From positions 1-64,000 of the forward strand of contig URQS01000008.1 of NCBI GenBank assembly GCA_900550035.1: a DNA stretch of 64,000 bases. The letters are read 5' to 3'. Under the pieces are notes generated by a model. The model was not told the origin of the DNA. It searched no databases and saw nothing but the letters and a program-made list of their open reading frames with translations. Below, piece after piece: positions 24,236 through 33,690 of this stretch. The stretch is from an uncultured Prevotella sp. Its GTDB lineage: Bacteria > Bacteroidota > Bacteroidia > Bacteroidales > Bacteroidaceae. The translations under genes were made by a program, and so were the position numbers. Position 1 is the first letter of the stretch; each line of letters starts with the position of its first letter.

Positions 24236-25942
24236 TTACTTCACCTCTTTATACCTTATGTCAACAATTCGGGCAAACCCCTTATATTCCCATACACGGT
24301 CGGCGTCGCCTACCTTATCCTTCTTAAGCGAAAGATTAAGTCCGCCGTCTCCTACATTATAGAATCGGAGAATACCACCGTTAACACCAGTGTCGGATGT
24401 GTCGTACGAACCTATGATGAGGTCGTTCTGACGGTCGAGATATATCTGGCGGGTTGCCTCATCCATCTTGCCCAAGAAGCTTTGGCGGATGCCGGCACCA
24501 GTACCCCACGGTTCATCATAGCGATTGAACTTGAGCATCGTTACCTCTTCATTCGTGCCAAGATCGATTTCGGCATAAGCCTTCGTAGTCAGATTGTACG
24601 CATACACCTTATTCTTATATGCATAATATATCACGGCATACTGCGAACTTGCAGCAAAGCATGTGGCTTTGTCGAAATCGGGAGCCTGAATGTCCATAAA
24701 GGCATCGAGCTGCTTGAATTCGTCGGTCAGCAGACTGACAGCATACACATGGCGCTTGTTGCCGTCCTGCATGATGCTGTACACCGTTCCTGACGACTGG
24801 GCGGTGTTGAGCATACATACGAGATCCATACCTGTCTGGAAGCTGAACTTCTTTCCTTCGGCAGGATCAGCCAGCGGAGCGCATTTCTGGGTAATGCCGG
24901 CAGGGTCGTCGTTGGCTGCGCCCTTACTGTTCCATCCGATAAAGCGCTTGTTGTCTACATCATACAACAATGCACATGCATATCCGCCATTCAGACCATC
25001 GAATCGCAATTCGGTAGCACCAACATATGGAGCCACCTTATATTCAGGCGTTCCACCTCGTGTTGAGGTGTTAATGGGATACTCAAATGCTGCTGACATG
25101 TTGGTCGACTTGTAGTTGTAGGCATAAGCGTTGCCCTCTGACGACACACATATAGCCGCATTAGGACGGCCCATTGCCTGATAAGCCAAAGTTACATGAT
25201 TGACTATATGGTCGTTGCTCTTGGTTATGAACTGATTGGCTTTGAATTCATCAGCAAGAGTCAGCTTGCCAAGCTCGCCATAGGCATAAGCATCGGCTGT
25301 GGGCACTACATACGAGTCGGTGCTGGAGAACATGAATATGTTGCTGAATCCACCGTATGTACGCACATAACCTATCTTGGTGGCGTGATGCATAGCTGGC
25401 ACGTCTTCAGCCATCGGCAATACGTTGTATGCTGGCATGATACGGTCGAGCGAAATCTGCGACAGCATGTCCATGCGCACCTTCTCGTCCTGTCCTTCAT
25501 TGCAAAGCACGAGCCATCCTTCGGAAGTGATGGTAGTGGCGCGAACGTCAAAGGGGCAGATGGTCTGCACGCCTGTGCGATTGTCGGTAACGGCAAAATA
25601 GCAGTTGTTGGTTCCGGCGTTCATCTCTGCCAGCACATAAAGATCTTTCTGGTCGCCCAGTTTCACCCACTTGCCGTCAGAGTCCTTGCGCATATAGGCA
25701 AACGAATAGTTGGCATCGTCAGCCTTGACATCACCGTCGATAGACGATGTTACTACCGGCTTCAGGTCGACATACTCGGCATTGGCGAGTACGGATGTCA
25801 GAGCCGGAATGTTCTCGATGGTTATTATGTTCGCATCGCTGTATGTGTAGTTGCCCTTGTCGTCCGAGCAGGAAGCCAAAGACATTGCTGCACACAATCC
25901 GACGACGGGCATAAGCTTGAATATTGTCTTTTTCATCATCAT
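24236..25942 (-). CDS. PKD-like family surface lipoprotein (PUL2)
   Basis: A 568-aa lipoprotein (lipobox LASC, Cys25, followed by SDDKGNY, typical of exported surface lipoproteins). It has an N-terminal PKD/Ig-like domain (to about residue 130) and a C-terminal region with repeated aromatic strands suggestive of a propeller. It matches the PKD-like lipoproteins that accompany SusC/SusD and DUF4843 proteins. Probable role: surface ligand binding; ligand unknown. Last gene of PUL2, 6 bp after DUF4843. Confidence 0.75.
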   Translation of the reverse strand: MMMKKTIFKLMPVVGLCAAMSLASCSDDKGNYTYSDANIITIENIPALTSVLANAEYVDLKPVVTSSIDGDVKADDANYSFAYMRKDSDGKWVKLGDQKDLYVLAEMNAGTNNCYFAVTDNRTGVQTICPFDVRATTITSEGWLVLCNEGQDEKVRMDMLSQISLDRIMPAYNVLPMAEDVPAMHHATKIGYVRTYGGFSNIFMFSSTDSYVVPTADAYAYGELGKLTLADEFKANQFITKSNDHIVNHVTLAYQAMGRPNAAICVSSEGNAYAYNYKSTNMSAAFEYPINTSTRGGTPEYKVAPYVGATELRFDGLNGGYACALLYDVDNKRFIGWNSKGAANDDPAGITQKCAPLADPAEGKKFSFQTGMDLVCMLNTAQSSGTVYSIMQDGNKRHVYAVSLLTDEFKQLDAFMDIQAPDFDKATCFAASSQYAVIYYAYKNKVYAYNLTTKAYAEIDLGTNEEVTMLKFNRYDEPWGTGAGIRQSFLGKMDEATRQIYLDRQNDLIIGSYDTSDTGVNGGILRFYNVGDGGLNLSLKKDKVGDADRVWEYKGFARIVDIRYKEVK

Positions 25943-25948
25943 TCGTTT

Positions 25949-26791
25949 TTAGTTCTGATTTTCAGTAGTGTTGTCATAGTTCACCTGATAGTTGGCGCCA
26001 AGCTGCATATAGCTGCCGTCGTCCTCAAGCATAGGCTGTCCCTCGTCGGCACGCTTCTGCAGTTCCTTCTGCAATTCGCGAGCGTAGAAAGGCATACGTC
26101 CATTGCTGATTCTGCCAGTAGACCACTCCCAGTCATCGGTAGAGAAACCGAAGAAGTCGTTGATGAACACATACTTGGTGGCTGTCCACTGTCCGAAGTA
26201 AGCGCCTGCATTGACCTGACCCCAACGACGTGGCTGCTCGTAGATTTCACTCATATAGAAAGCGAAGCGTGAACCGTCCATTTCCTTGGCAGTGGTGTTC
26301 GACCACACATTGGTAGAGCGATACTTCTCGAGCACCTGGAAGTACTTGTTGGGCAGGAGTTGCAGACAAAGCACCTGCTTCTTCTCCTTGATGTTCTGAC
26401 TGCGCAGGAAGCGTACGCCAAACGTTGCCTTACTCTGTCCTGCCTTTATCTTCAATGTGTCGAGATCAATCTCGTAATCGACTCCTTCTACCATTGTCGT
26501 ACTGTCGGCATCGATGGTAATCTTGCACTCGCGGTCGTAGTCGACCACCTGTCCCATCATCTGTATTGTGGCCTTGAAGGTAAGGCCGTCGACATTCTGT
26601 TTGACACCTACAAACGAGTAGTCGGTAGAGTTTGAATAGCCCACCGCACCGTTTGCCGAAGAGTACGACTGCACCTGGAAGTATATCTTAGCATCGTCCA
26701 GCTCGTACAGATCGATGGTCTCATGCTTGCATGACACAAACATGCTGGCAAGAGCCAATATTGATAATAGCCATTTGTATTTCATTTCCAT
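25949..26791 (-). CDS. DUF4843 surface lipoprotein (PUL2)
   Basis: A 280-aa lipoprotein (lipobox FVSC, Cys21). DUF4843 features: YELDDAKIYFQVQS at the start, VDYEIDLDTLKIKAGQSKAT (two Ig-like or calx-beta-like segments) and a C-terminal part with WGQVNAGAYFGQWTATKYVFI. Usually encoded between SusD and PKD-like genes. No enzymatic motif; probably a ligand-binding accessory of the SusCD complex. Lies 30 bp after susD2. Confidence 0.8.
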   Translation of the reverse strand: MEMKYKWLLSILALASMFVSCKHETIDLYELDDAKIYFQVQSYSSANGAVGYSNSTDYSFVGVKQNVDGLTFKATIQMMGQVVDYDRECKITIDADSTTMVEGVDYEIDLDTLKIKAGQSKATFGVRFLRSQNIKEKKQVLCLQLLPNKYFQVLEKYRSTNVWSNTTAKEMDGSRFAFYMSEIYEQPRRWGQVNAGAYFGQWTATKYVFINDFFGFSTDDWEWSTGRISNGRMPFYARELQKELQKRADEGQPMLEDDGSYMQLGANYQVNYDNTTENQN

Positions 26792-26821
26792 TATGTTTTT
26801 AAAAGTTCAACACTTTATAAT

Positions 26822-28450
26822 TTAGCGGTTGTCCAGCTCGCTCTGAGGCAACGGTGCCACAAAGCGCTTCTCCTTTTCGGCATCAGTTGCCTTATCCTCG
26901 TAGCTGTATGTAGGAGGTATGAACGGAGGGAATCCTGCACTTACCAATACCTTTATCTCTTTGCGACCGTTATAGTCGTTGTCAAATCCCATGTTACGAC
27001 GCTTGAAGTAGAAGAATTTCTGTCCTTCGCCTACAAATTCGCGTATGTAATCGAGTGTAAGGAAGTTCCAGAAGTATTTCTCGGCAGTAGTGGTAGGATA
27101 CGAACCGAGTCCACGGTTCTCGCGTACTGTGTTGAGATAGTTCCATGCTTCTGCCAGGTTGCCGTTACGCATCATACATTCAGCAGCTATGTAGTAAGCC
27201 TCGCTTAGCTTTATCAGCGAGCAGTATGTGCCGTAGAACTTCTGCACCTGCAGCACGCCGGTCTCGTCTTCCTTGTTGTTCTCGGCATTGTTCTTGCCGG
27301 CATCGTTTATGTCCTTGAACTTCGTGAGCTTCATCGAAGACTGACCTTCGAGTGTCTCGCCCAACTCCCACTGCGACTTGTAGCGGATGTCTTCAGCATC
27401 GGCACTGCCAAACAGTTTGCCATCTACATATCCCGAACGTGGGATAAGCAGACTGGTACCAGTATTGCTACCGCCAAATGTGCCGTCGTAGATCAGACCA
27501 CGGTTCTTGTTGTAATAACCAAACAACGATTCGGTAGAGAACATACGGTCAGGGTCGTTGTAGTTGCCGAGCAACTTTGCCTTGTCAACTGTGGGGAAGA
27601 AGCCTTTCACCTTAGCGTCTTCAGTGAGTTTCTGAGCCTCAGCAAGTGCGTTGTCTACGTCGTCGCCCCACAGATAGGCGCGTGCTGTAAGCAGAACAGT
27701 GGCGTAGTAGTTAAGGCGCAGCTGACGATAGCGCATTGAATTGTCAAGGTTCACTTCGTCGTATTCGGCACGCGGACCCTCTGTGATGACGGGATCGGAC
27801 TCGGCAAGCAGGTTCTCGGCTTCCTTAAGGTCGCGCAAGATGTAGTCGTTGAGAGCGGTCTTGGCATTGTGCATGGTGAGTATCTGAGGCTCGGTGGTGT
27901 CGTTGTACGGTATGCCACGACCCTCAGGGTTCTTGCTGTATATCGGACCGAACCAACGCAGCATGTCGAAATGTATCATGGCACGTGCTGCGAGCATCTC
28001 TCCCTTCAGCATCTTGTATTCGCGCTGCGGAAGCACCTTCTTGCCAGTGGCATCCTTCTCGATATTGTTCAACACTACATTGATGTTCATGATGGTGGAA
28101 TATGCCTCATTCCATGTGCTGCTCAACACTGCAGATACGCCGTCTTCGGTATAGTCCCAATTGGTAAGGGCACGCAGATACTTATAATAACTGCCTTGGT
28201 TGCTCTGCTCTACTATATAGTATTGTCCCAGCAAATCAAGGTCGCCGTAAGAAAGAGTCTTGCCGTAGAGATTAGAACCCGACATGCGATTGTAGACACC
28301 GTTCACTGCTGAGTAGAATCCGTCCTTGGTAGAGAACTGCTGTTCCTCGCTCTGCTTGTCGTTGGGCTGGGTGTCAAGCCAGTCGGCACATCCGCTTAGC
28401 ATGGTGCAAAGCGCTACCGACAGTGTTATTATATATTTATTGAGTTTCAT
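26822..28450 (-). CDS. SusD/RagB-like outer-membrane lipoprotein (PUL2)
   Basis: A 542-aa SusD homologue, complete. Lipobox LSGC (Cys21) followed by ADWLDTQPNDKQSEEQQFST, TPR-like helices (LKGEMLAARAMIHFDMLRWF, YYATVLLTARAYLWGDD), and the C-terminal signature GNLAEAWNYLNTVRENRGL with LTLDYIREFVGEGQKFFYFK. It binds ligand over the SusC barrel. It starts 13 bp after the frame of susC2 ends. The absence of any glycoside hydrolase in PUL2 leaves the substrate open; a peptide-type RagAB role is possible. Confidence 0.9.
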   Translation of the reverse strand: MKLNKYIITLSVALCTMLSGCADWLDTQPNDKQSEEQQFSTKDGFYSAVNGVYNRMSGSNLYGKTLSYGDLDLLGQYYIVEQSNQGSYYKYLRALTNWDYTEDGVSAVLSSTWNEAYSTIMNINVVLNNIEKDATGKKVLPQREYKMLKGEMLAARAMIHFDMLRWFGPIYSKNPEGRGIPYNDTTEPQILTMHNAKTALNDYILRDLKEAENLLAESDPVITEGPRAEYDEVNLDNSMRYRQLRLNYYATVLLTARAYLWGDDVDNALAEAQKLTEDAKVKGFFPTVDKAKLLGNYNDPDRMFSTESLFGYYNKNRGLIYDGTFGGSNTGTSLLIPRSGYVDGKLFGSADAEDIRYKSQWELGETLEGQSSMKLTKFKDINDAGKNNAENNKEDETGVLQVQKFYGTYCSLIKLSEAYYIAAECMMRNGNLAEAWNYLNTVRENRGLGSYPTTTAEKYFWNFLTLDYIREFVGEGQKFFYFKRRNMGFDNDYNGRKEIKVLVSAGFPPFIPPTYSYEDKATDAEKEKRFVAPLPQSELDNR

Positions 28451-28463
28451 AGTTGTGCGGTTT

Positions 28464-31400
28464 TTAGAGAGTTAGTGATAGTGCGAACGAAACGCTGCGT
28501 GCGTATGGATATGACGTACCACGCTCCTGCTTGATGGTAGTAAGTCGGAAGATGTCATTCATGTAGGCGTTCAGGCGTATTGAACCCATTCCGCAACGGC
28601 GGGCAAGTTCGGGTGAGAACTCGTATCCGATACGCAACGACTCCAACGACCATGAGTTGTCGCGCTGTACGAAGCGTGACGACATTGGGGTTGACACCGA
28701 GTTGGCAATATCCTTGAACTGTGCGTGATCGCCAGGCTTCTGCCAGCGGTCGTAGAGTGCACGCTTGTCCTAATTGTATATAAGCGAGCTGGTGCTGATA
28801 TTCTCTACCTTATTAAACAGTACTGAGTTGAACGAGTATCCACCAATGCGATAGCGGAAGTCGGCGCTTACCGACAGTCCCTTCCATGAGAACGATGTGC
28901 CGAGTACACCCTCAACGGTAGGACGGCTATTGCCCACTATCACCTCATCATCATAAGAGAAGTCGTAGGTCAGTTCACCGTTCTTCTTGATGAATATCTC
29001 GCGTCCCGTTGCAGGGTCGATGCCTGCCGAGCGTACTACCCAAATATCGTCGGTGCTGGCTCCATCATAATAGCGCTTGGTAGAGCGGTTTTCGCCCTCA
29101 CGCTCTTTAGAGTTGAACGACTCAAGCTTGTTGCCTATGCCCGACAGCTTTGTAGTACCGGTGCGCAGCGTACCACGAACGTTCCACCACAGACGGTTCT
29201 TTATCTGACGTATGAGATAATATGTGGCTTGGCCGGTGAATCCCTGCGAGGTCTGTTTGCCGAAGTTCTTGTATATCTGATTGTTTGTTGCACCCGACGA
29301 AGCCGGCATATCAATAGTGATAAGCAGCGGGTCGGTGGTCTTGTAATAGTAGTCGCCCACAAGCTTCAAGCGGTCGTTGAGAAGCGTAATGTCGAAACCT
29401 ATGTTGCGGTCGATGGTAGTCTGCCACTCCAGATTAGGATTGCCAAGCTGTGCCATCGAGGTGGACATTCCGAAATAGTTGAACGAATTGAAGTTGTAGC
29501 GGAATGTGGTTATTGTGGCTGACGACGAGAAGTTCTGGTTGCCAGGGTTACCTACTGAAGCACGCAACTTCAAGTATGTGATACCAAGACTCTTCAGATT
29601 GTCCTTGATAAACTTCTCGTTGTGCAGGTTCCATGCCAGTCCGACTGCCCAAGTTCCAATATAATGCTTGTTGCGTCCGAATACTGACGATCCGTTGACA
29701 CGGTAGCTGAAGTCTATAAGATAGCGATTGTCGTAAGAGTAGTTGCCTATGGCATAACCGCTCACGGCACGGCTTATCGACTCGCTGTAGCCTGGCTTAC
29801 CTCCTTCGGGATAACCGTTGGAGAACGACGGAAGGTCGTAGTCGCCCACGGGGAAGCCTACTGCCGAATAACCATTATAAGTACTGTTAGTCTGCGACAG
29901 ATATCCACCTACTGCAAAGTTGAACATATGCACATCGGCAAACACCTTGGCATATGTGGCTGTGAGCTCGCCCTCATACTTGTTGGTCTTGGTCTGTCCC
30001 CAATTGTAAGATCCGCGCTTGGTGTATTCGGTTTCGTAATAAGACGTAGAGCGTGGCGAATAGAATGTCTTACTGTCGCTGCTGGTATGCGTAAAACCAA
30101 AGCGACCACGTATCTTCATCTCCTTTATAGGTGTGTACTCGGCTACAAACTTGTCAGAAATAGAGTATCCTCCACTCTTGCTGTAGCTGTTGAGCGAAGC
30201 ATCGTAGAGAGGATTGGAAGCTTTTATGTCATCATTGTATTCGAGCCAACGCTCCACCTCACCATTCTCGTTGCGTTTGGTATAGTAAGGATTAGCCTTG
30301 GCATACTCGGAGAAGCTTACCATCGGGTCTTGGCTATCAATATTGCTGATAGAGAACTTGTTGCTAAACTGGAGCTTATTGAGACGGTAAGTAAGGTCGA
30401 TGTTTCCGCTTATGTTGTCACGCTTGGATTCTTTCATAATACCGGTAACACCGTTATAGGTTAGGCCCAAGCCGAACATGAACGCACCTTCACCTCCGTC
30501 TGCATATATAGAATGGCGATGATTAAGACCCGTACGCAGCGGTTCGGACAGCCAATAGGTGTCAACGCCACGAGCTATGTCGGCCAACTTATCGTTGTAC
30601 GACTGCATAAGACGTAGCTCTTGTTCGGTACTGCTGAAGTTGCTATAACGTCCTACCAATTTCTCGAATTCGAGTTTCTCGGCAGCGTTCATAAGGTTAT
30701 AGCTGGTAAGGTCGGCCCACTGTACATTGGCAGAGCCATTATAAGAAAGGTGGAGGTGGCCAGACTTAGGCTTGATTGTCTCTACTACCACAACGCCGTT
30801 AGACGCCTTGGAACCGTAAATGGCAGTAGAAGCAGCATCCTTCAAAATTGTGATTGATGCAATACGGTTCATGTCAAGGTCGTAAATCGCCTGAAGTGAC
30901 GACTCAAAACCATCGAGAATAAAAAGAGGTTGGTTGGGGTCTTCTGCCAACTCATCACGTGTACTGATAAGACTGGATTTTCCACGGATTTCAATGTTAG
31001 GCATACGGTTAGGGTCGGAACCGAATTCGCTGTCAAGCACATTGAATGAAGGGTCAAGGGTTTTCAAACTGGCAATGGCATTCTGCGTACCTACGTTCTT
31101 AAGCTGATCGCCCGAGAATGTGGCAGCCGAACCGGTAAAGCTGTTCTTCATCTTGTTGACAACACCAGTTACAACAACGTCACCGAGCTCGTTGACATCA
31201 TCCACCATCACTACCTTAGCACTTGCTTGACCGTTATAAGTGACACGCTGAGGTTTAAGACCTACCGAAACGAAGCTCAACACGCTTCCTATCTTGATAG
31301 GCTTGGTGATAGTGAAATTTCCGTTTACATCGGTCACAGCGAGCAATGTCTTACCATTGGTATAAACACTTACTCCCGGGAGACCCACACTGGTGTTGTC

Positions 31401-31559
31401 CACTACTTGTCCACGTAAAAAGACTTTTCCTTGCTGGCCTTTAACGGAAGACGGTTTCGTCTGATGACTACCTTGCGAATAGGCAGCAACAGGAATCGAC
31501 AAGGACAAAGCTGATGCTAATAGCACTGACAGTCCTCTTGATGTGAAATTCACGTCCAT
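28464..31559 (-). pseudogene. SusC-like transporter (PUL2) with an in-frame TAG near the C-terminus
   Basis: The reading begins with a signal peptide (LSIPVAAYSQG), a carboxypeptidase-like domain (GQVVDNTSVGLPGVSVY), the plug (NELGDVVVTGVVNKMKNSFT; ASTAIYGSKASNGVVVVE) and a barrel. After 929 residues it meets TAG at 28770-28772 (...SSLIYN-stop-DKRALYDRWQ). The frame then continues 102 codons to a proper SusC end, YARSVSFALSLTL, with no other defect. Read through, the protein is 1031 residues, a normal length. At this position SusC proteins usually carry a polar residue before D-K/R-R; CAG to TAG is one change. Without readthrough the last barrel strands are missing, and the protein would probably fail to insert. 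Confidence 0.85.
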
Positions 31560-31864
31560 ACTGAATAGTTGTTTATGGTTAGTTATAAATGTTGTTTAGG
31601 ATATATTATGTATATATAAACAGCGATTTGCTGAAGTATCGTTCCACAGCGGTAAAGTTAATAATTTTATCGAAATGATATTAATTTTTAGCACTATTTT
31701 TTTTTTGAGAAAGTGCCGCTAAAAATGAAATTATTAGCGGCAAAAAGGGAATATGAGCTGTTAAAAACGAGTAAAAGAATGTATCGATATTGTCTCTCAG
31801 TACCGATTTCAATACATCATAAATGGTACTGGAGTTTCAATTGAATGGTGAATTACAACACGCC
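31560..31864. other. Upstream region of susC2
   Basis: About 305 bp. It holds a TAACTTTA near-match to the -7 box on the minus strand (31653-31660) and an 8-bp hairpin GCCGCTAA/TTAGCGGC (31715-31741) next to a 10-T run. No gene seen. Confidence 0.5.
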
Positions 31865-32060
31865 CTACCCCACCTTATAATATGATGTGATGCGCGTCAG
31901 CATTTCGTTTGCTCCGAGACGTTTCTTAAGCGACTGAATGGCCCTTAGCTTATGCACTCTGACGGTTTCCTCGGCTATAGCCATAACCTCGGCAATCTCA
32001 TGATTGTTCTTGCCGTGCATATACATTAGGAAGAACGCAAGTCGGTATCGATTACTCTGG
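31865..32060 (-). pseudogene. Remnant of a sigma-70 region 4 (ECF-type) regulator
   Basis: The frame encodes a complete region 4.2-like helix-turn-helix, RLAFFLMYMHGKNNHEIAEV followed by MAIAEETVRVHKLRAIQSLKKRLG, as in the end of ECF sigma factors. Nothing resembling region 2 is left: the N-terminal two thirds are replaced by the ATPase gene, whose 3' end overlaps. No ATG stands at a sensible place. It lies upstream of susC2 on the same strand, where ECF regulators of susC operons often sit, so it is likely the broken former regulator of PUL2. Confidence 0.65.
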
Positions 32061-33431
32061 CACTGTCGGAATCTCAGGAATAATGCAGTCACCGTCTGCA
32101 ACAGACAGATTCTTAAAGAACATTACGTAATAAACGGGCATATATGTTATGCCTTTATCATCATACACCTTCTGTTCATTGCTTAAAACGACTGCACGAC
32201 AGATGTGATAGTCGGGAGTGGCTATAAAACGGTCGAGAGCGCTATGCACCTTATAGTCCTTGCCCGATTTAACTTCTATAGGCAACACCGTAAGGCTATC
32301 ATAGTCGTCGATAAGGAAATCGACCTCGCCACGCTGCTTGTTGTCGTAATAATGCAGTTGGAAGCCATGGGCATGAAGTTCCTGTGCCACTACCGACTCA
32401 TACACCGACCCAAGGTTTATACTAAGCACATCACCAAGCACAGCATTGACATTGGTGCCATATAGAAGATTGGTGAGCAATCCGACATCACTAAGATACA
32501 GTTTCAGAAGATTCTTGCTTTCCGACTCCAACAACGGGAACTTAGGATTGCTTATGGCACGCACCTGCAATACTACACCTGAGTTGGTGAGATACTCAAA
32601 CTCCTCGGCATAGTCGCTATACTGCTTGTGTCCGGATTTTCCCTCTATGTTCTTAACAATGATACGCTTCTTCTTGTTCTCCATATTGGAAGGTATAAGG
32701 TCGTAAATATTGCGTATCACAAGTTTCTTCTCCTCGTCATACTGCGAAGCGTCTATCCGATACAGAGTATGGATGTCGCGCTGAATGCTGCGCACTTGCG
32801 TTATGTTACGGTTTTCCAAAAACTTGTTTATTGCATCGGGCATACCTCCTACCAACAGATATAGTTTGAACTGTTGAAGCATATAGTTGTGCATGGAATC
32901 GTTGAGCGACTGTCGATTCTCAAAGCTTCGTCTTACTCCATCAATTGTATTCTGACCGCATCCCATGGCAAGCAGAAACTCCTCAAAATCCAAAGGATAC
33001 ATCTGCTCTATAGCGATACTGCCTATAGGTACGGATGGAGTCTGTGCAAGAGCTACGCCAAGTTCCGAACCACTCGCAATGTAGCGATATTTGCCTTCTT
33101 CGTTCAGAAATTTCAGCATGGTCATCAAGTGAGGATAGCTCTGTATCTCGTCAAGGAAAACAATAGTATCTTGCTTGTTGCCGAGCTTGTCGCCAGCAAT
33201 GGCGCCCAGCTGTAGATAGAAGTCGTCGACACTTCTCACCGATTGGAATATGCCCATACCTTCCTTGTCTGCCTTCAGATTTATCTCAACAAAATTCTTG
33301 AACAGCTGCTTTCCGACATATCTGATGATATACGACTTTCCTATCTGTCTTGCACCATTGACAAGCAGAATCTTACGAGGTTCATTATTGAGGAATTCCT
33401 CCAAACGTCTTGCAAACTTTCTATATAGCAT
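32052..33431 (-). CDS. AAA-family ATPase with DUF4143-type C-terminus
   Basis: A 459-aa ATPase: Walker A ILLVNGARQIGKSYIIRYVG near residue 27, Walker B DTIVFLDEIQSYP, and a C-terminal nuclease-like part with LHYYDNKQRGEVDFLIDDY and LPIEVKSGKDY (E...D...ExK pattern of the PD-(D/E)XK fold). Family function is not settled; multiple copies per genome are common in Bacteroidetes. The usual end is near MPVYYVMFF; here an 18-residue tail follows that overlaps the sigma-factor remnant, suggesting it runs into foreign sequence. Upstream lie three 33-bp-spaced repeats. Confidence 0.85.
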   Translation of the reverse strand: MLYRKFARRLEEFLNNEPRKILLVNGARQIGKSYIIRYVGKQLFKNFVEINLKADKEGMGIFQSVRSVDDFYLQLGAIAGDKLGNKQDTIVFLDEIQSYPHLMTMLKFLNEEGKYRYIASGSELGVALAQTPSVPIGSIAIEQMYPLDFEEFLLAMGCGQNTIDGVRRSFENRQSLNDSMHNYMLQQFKLYLLVGGMPDAINKFLENRNITQVRSIQRDIHTLYRIDASQYDEEKKLVIRNIYDLIPSNMENKKKRIIVKNIEGKSGHKQYSDYAEEFEYLTNSGVVLQVRAISNPKFPLLESESKNLLKLYLSDVGLLTNLLYGTNVNAVLGDVLSINLGSVYESVVAQELHAHGFQLHYYDNKQRGEVDFLIDDYDSLTVLPIEVKSGKDYKVHSALDRFIATPDYHICRAVVLSNEQKVYDDKGITYMPVYYVMFFKNLSVADGDCIIPEIPTVPE

Positions 33432-33509
33432 ATATTAATTCCTTTTACTTGTTGATATTCTGTATGTTACAATTGCAAAGATAATAAGAAAAAGCAAGCA
33501 ATACAAGGC

Positions 33510-33595
33510 TTTTCGGGAATTATTCCGTGTTTTTACATGCTGTTTTCAGGAATTATTCCGTGTTTTAAGGTGCTGTTTTCGGGAATTATTCCGTG
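33510..33595. repeat. Tandem 33-bp repeats with palindromic core upstream of the ATPase
   Basis: TTTTCGGGAATTATTCCGTG occurs at 33510-33529, 33543-33562 (one change) and 33576-33595, start-to-start distance exactly 33 bp, and the spacer of the first two copies ends TGCTG in both. Each contains the 11-nt palindrome GGAAT-T-ATTCC. It lies 79-165 bp upstream of the ATPase start and between that gene and citF. Confidence 0.85.
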
Positions 33596-33603
33596 ATTAA
33601 CAA

Positions 33604-33660
33604 TAAAAAAAGAGAGTTTGGAATCAATAAGCCTGCTATGGCTTTCAACTCCAAACTCTC
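33604..33660 (-). terminator. Rho-independent terminator of the citDEF operon
   Basis: An 11-bp stem GAGAGTTTGGA/TCCAAACTCTC with a nested AAGCC/GGCTT hairpin in the loop, followed on the minus strand by seven T. It lies 30 bp after the citF stop. Confidence 0.8.
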
Positions 33661-33690
33661 CGTGTTTAACTTAAATATATCACTTTACTT

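Noticed and set aside
18654..31559. Genome-wide reassignment of TAG to glutamine
   Set aside because: CPBP protease, DUF3109 and flippase genes in the same window end with TAG at normal family lengths, so TAG functions as a stop.
33510..33595. 33-bp tandem repeats as a CRISPR
   Set aside because: Only two and a half units, no spacers in the proper sense, no cas genes; fits operator-like or recognition sites better.
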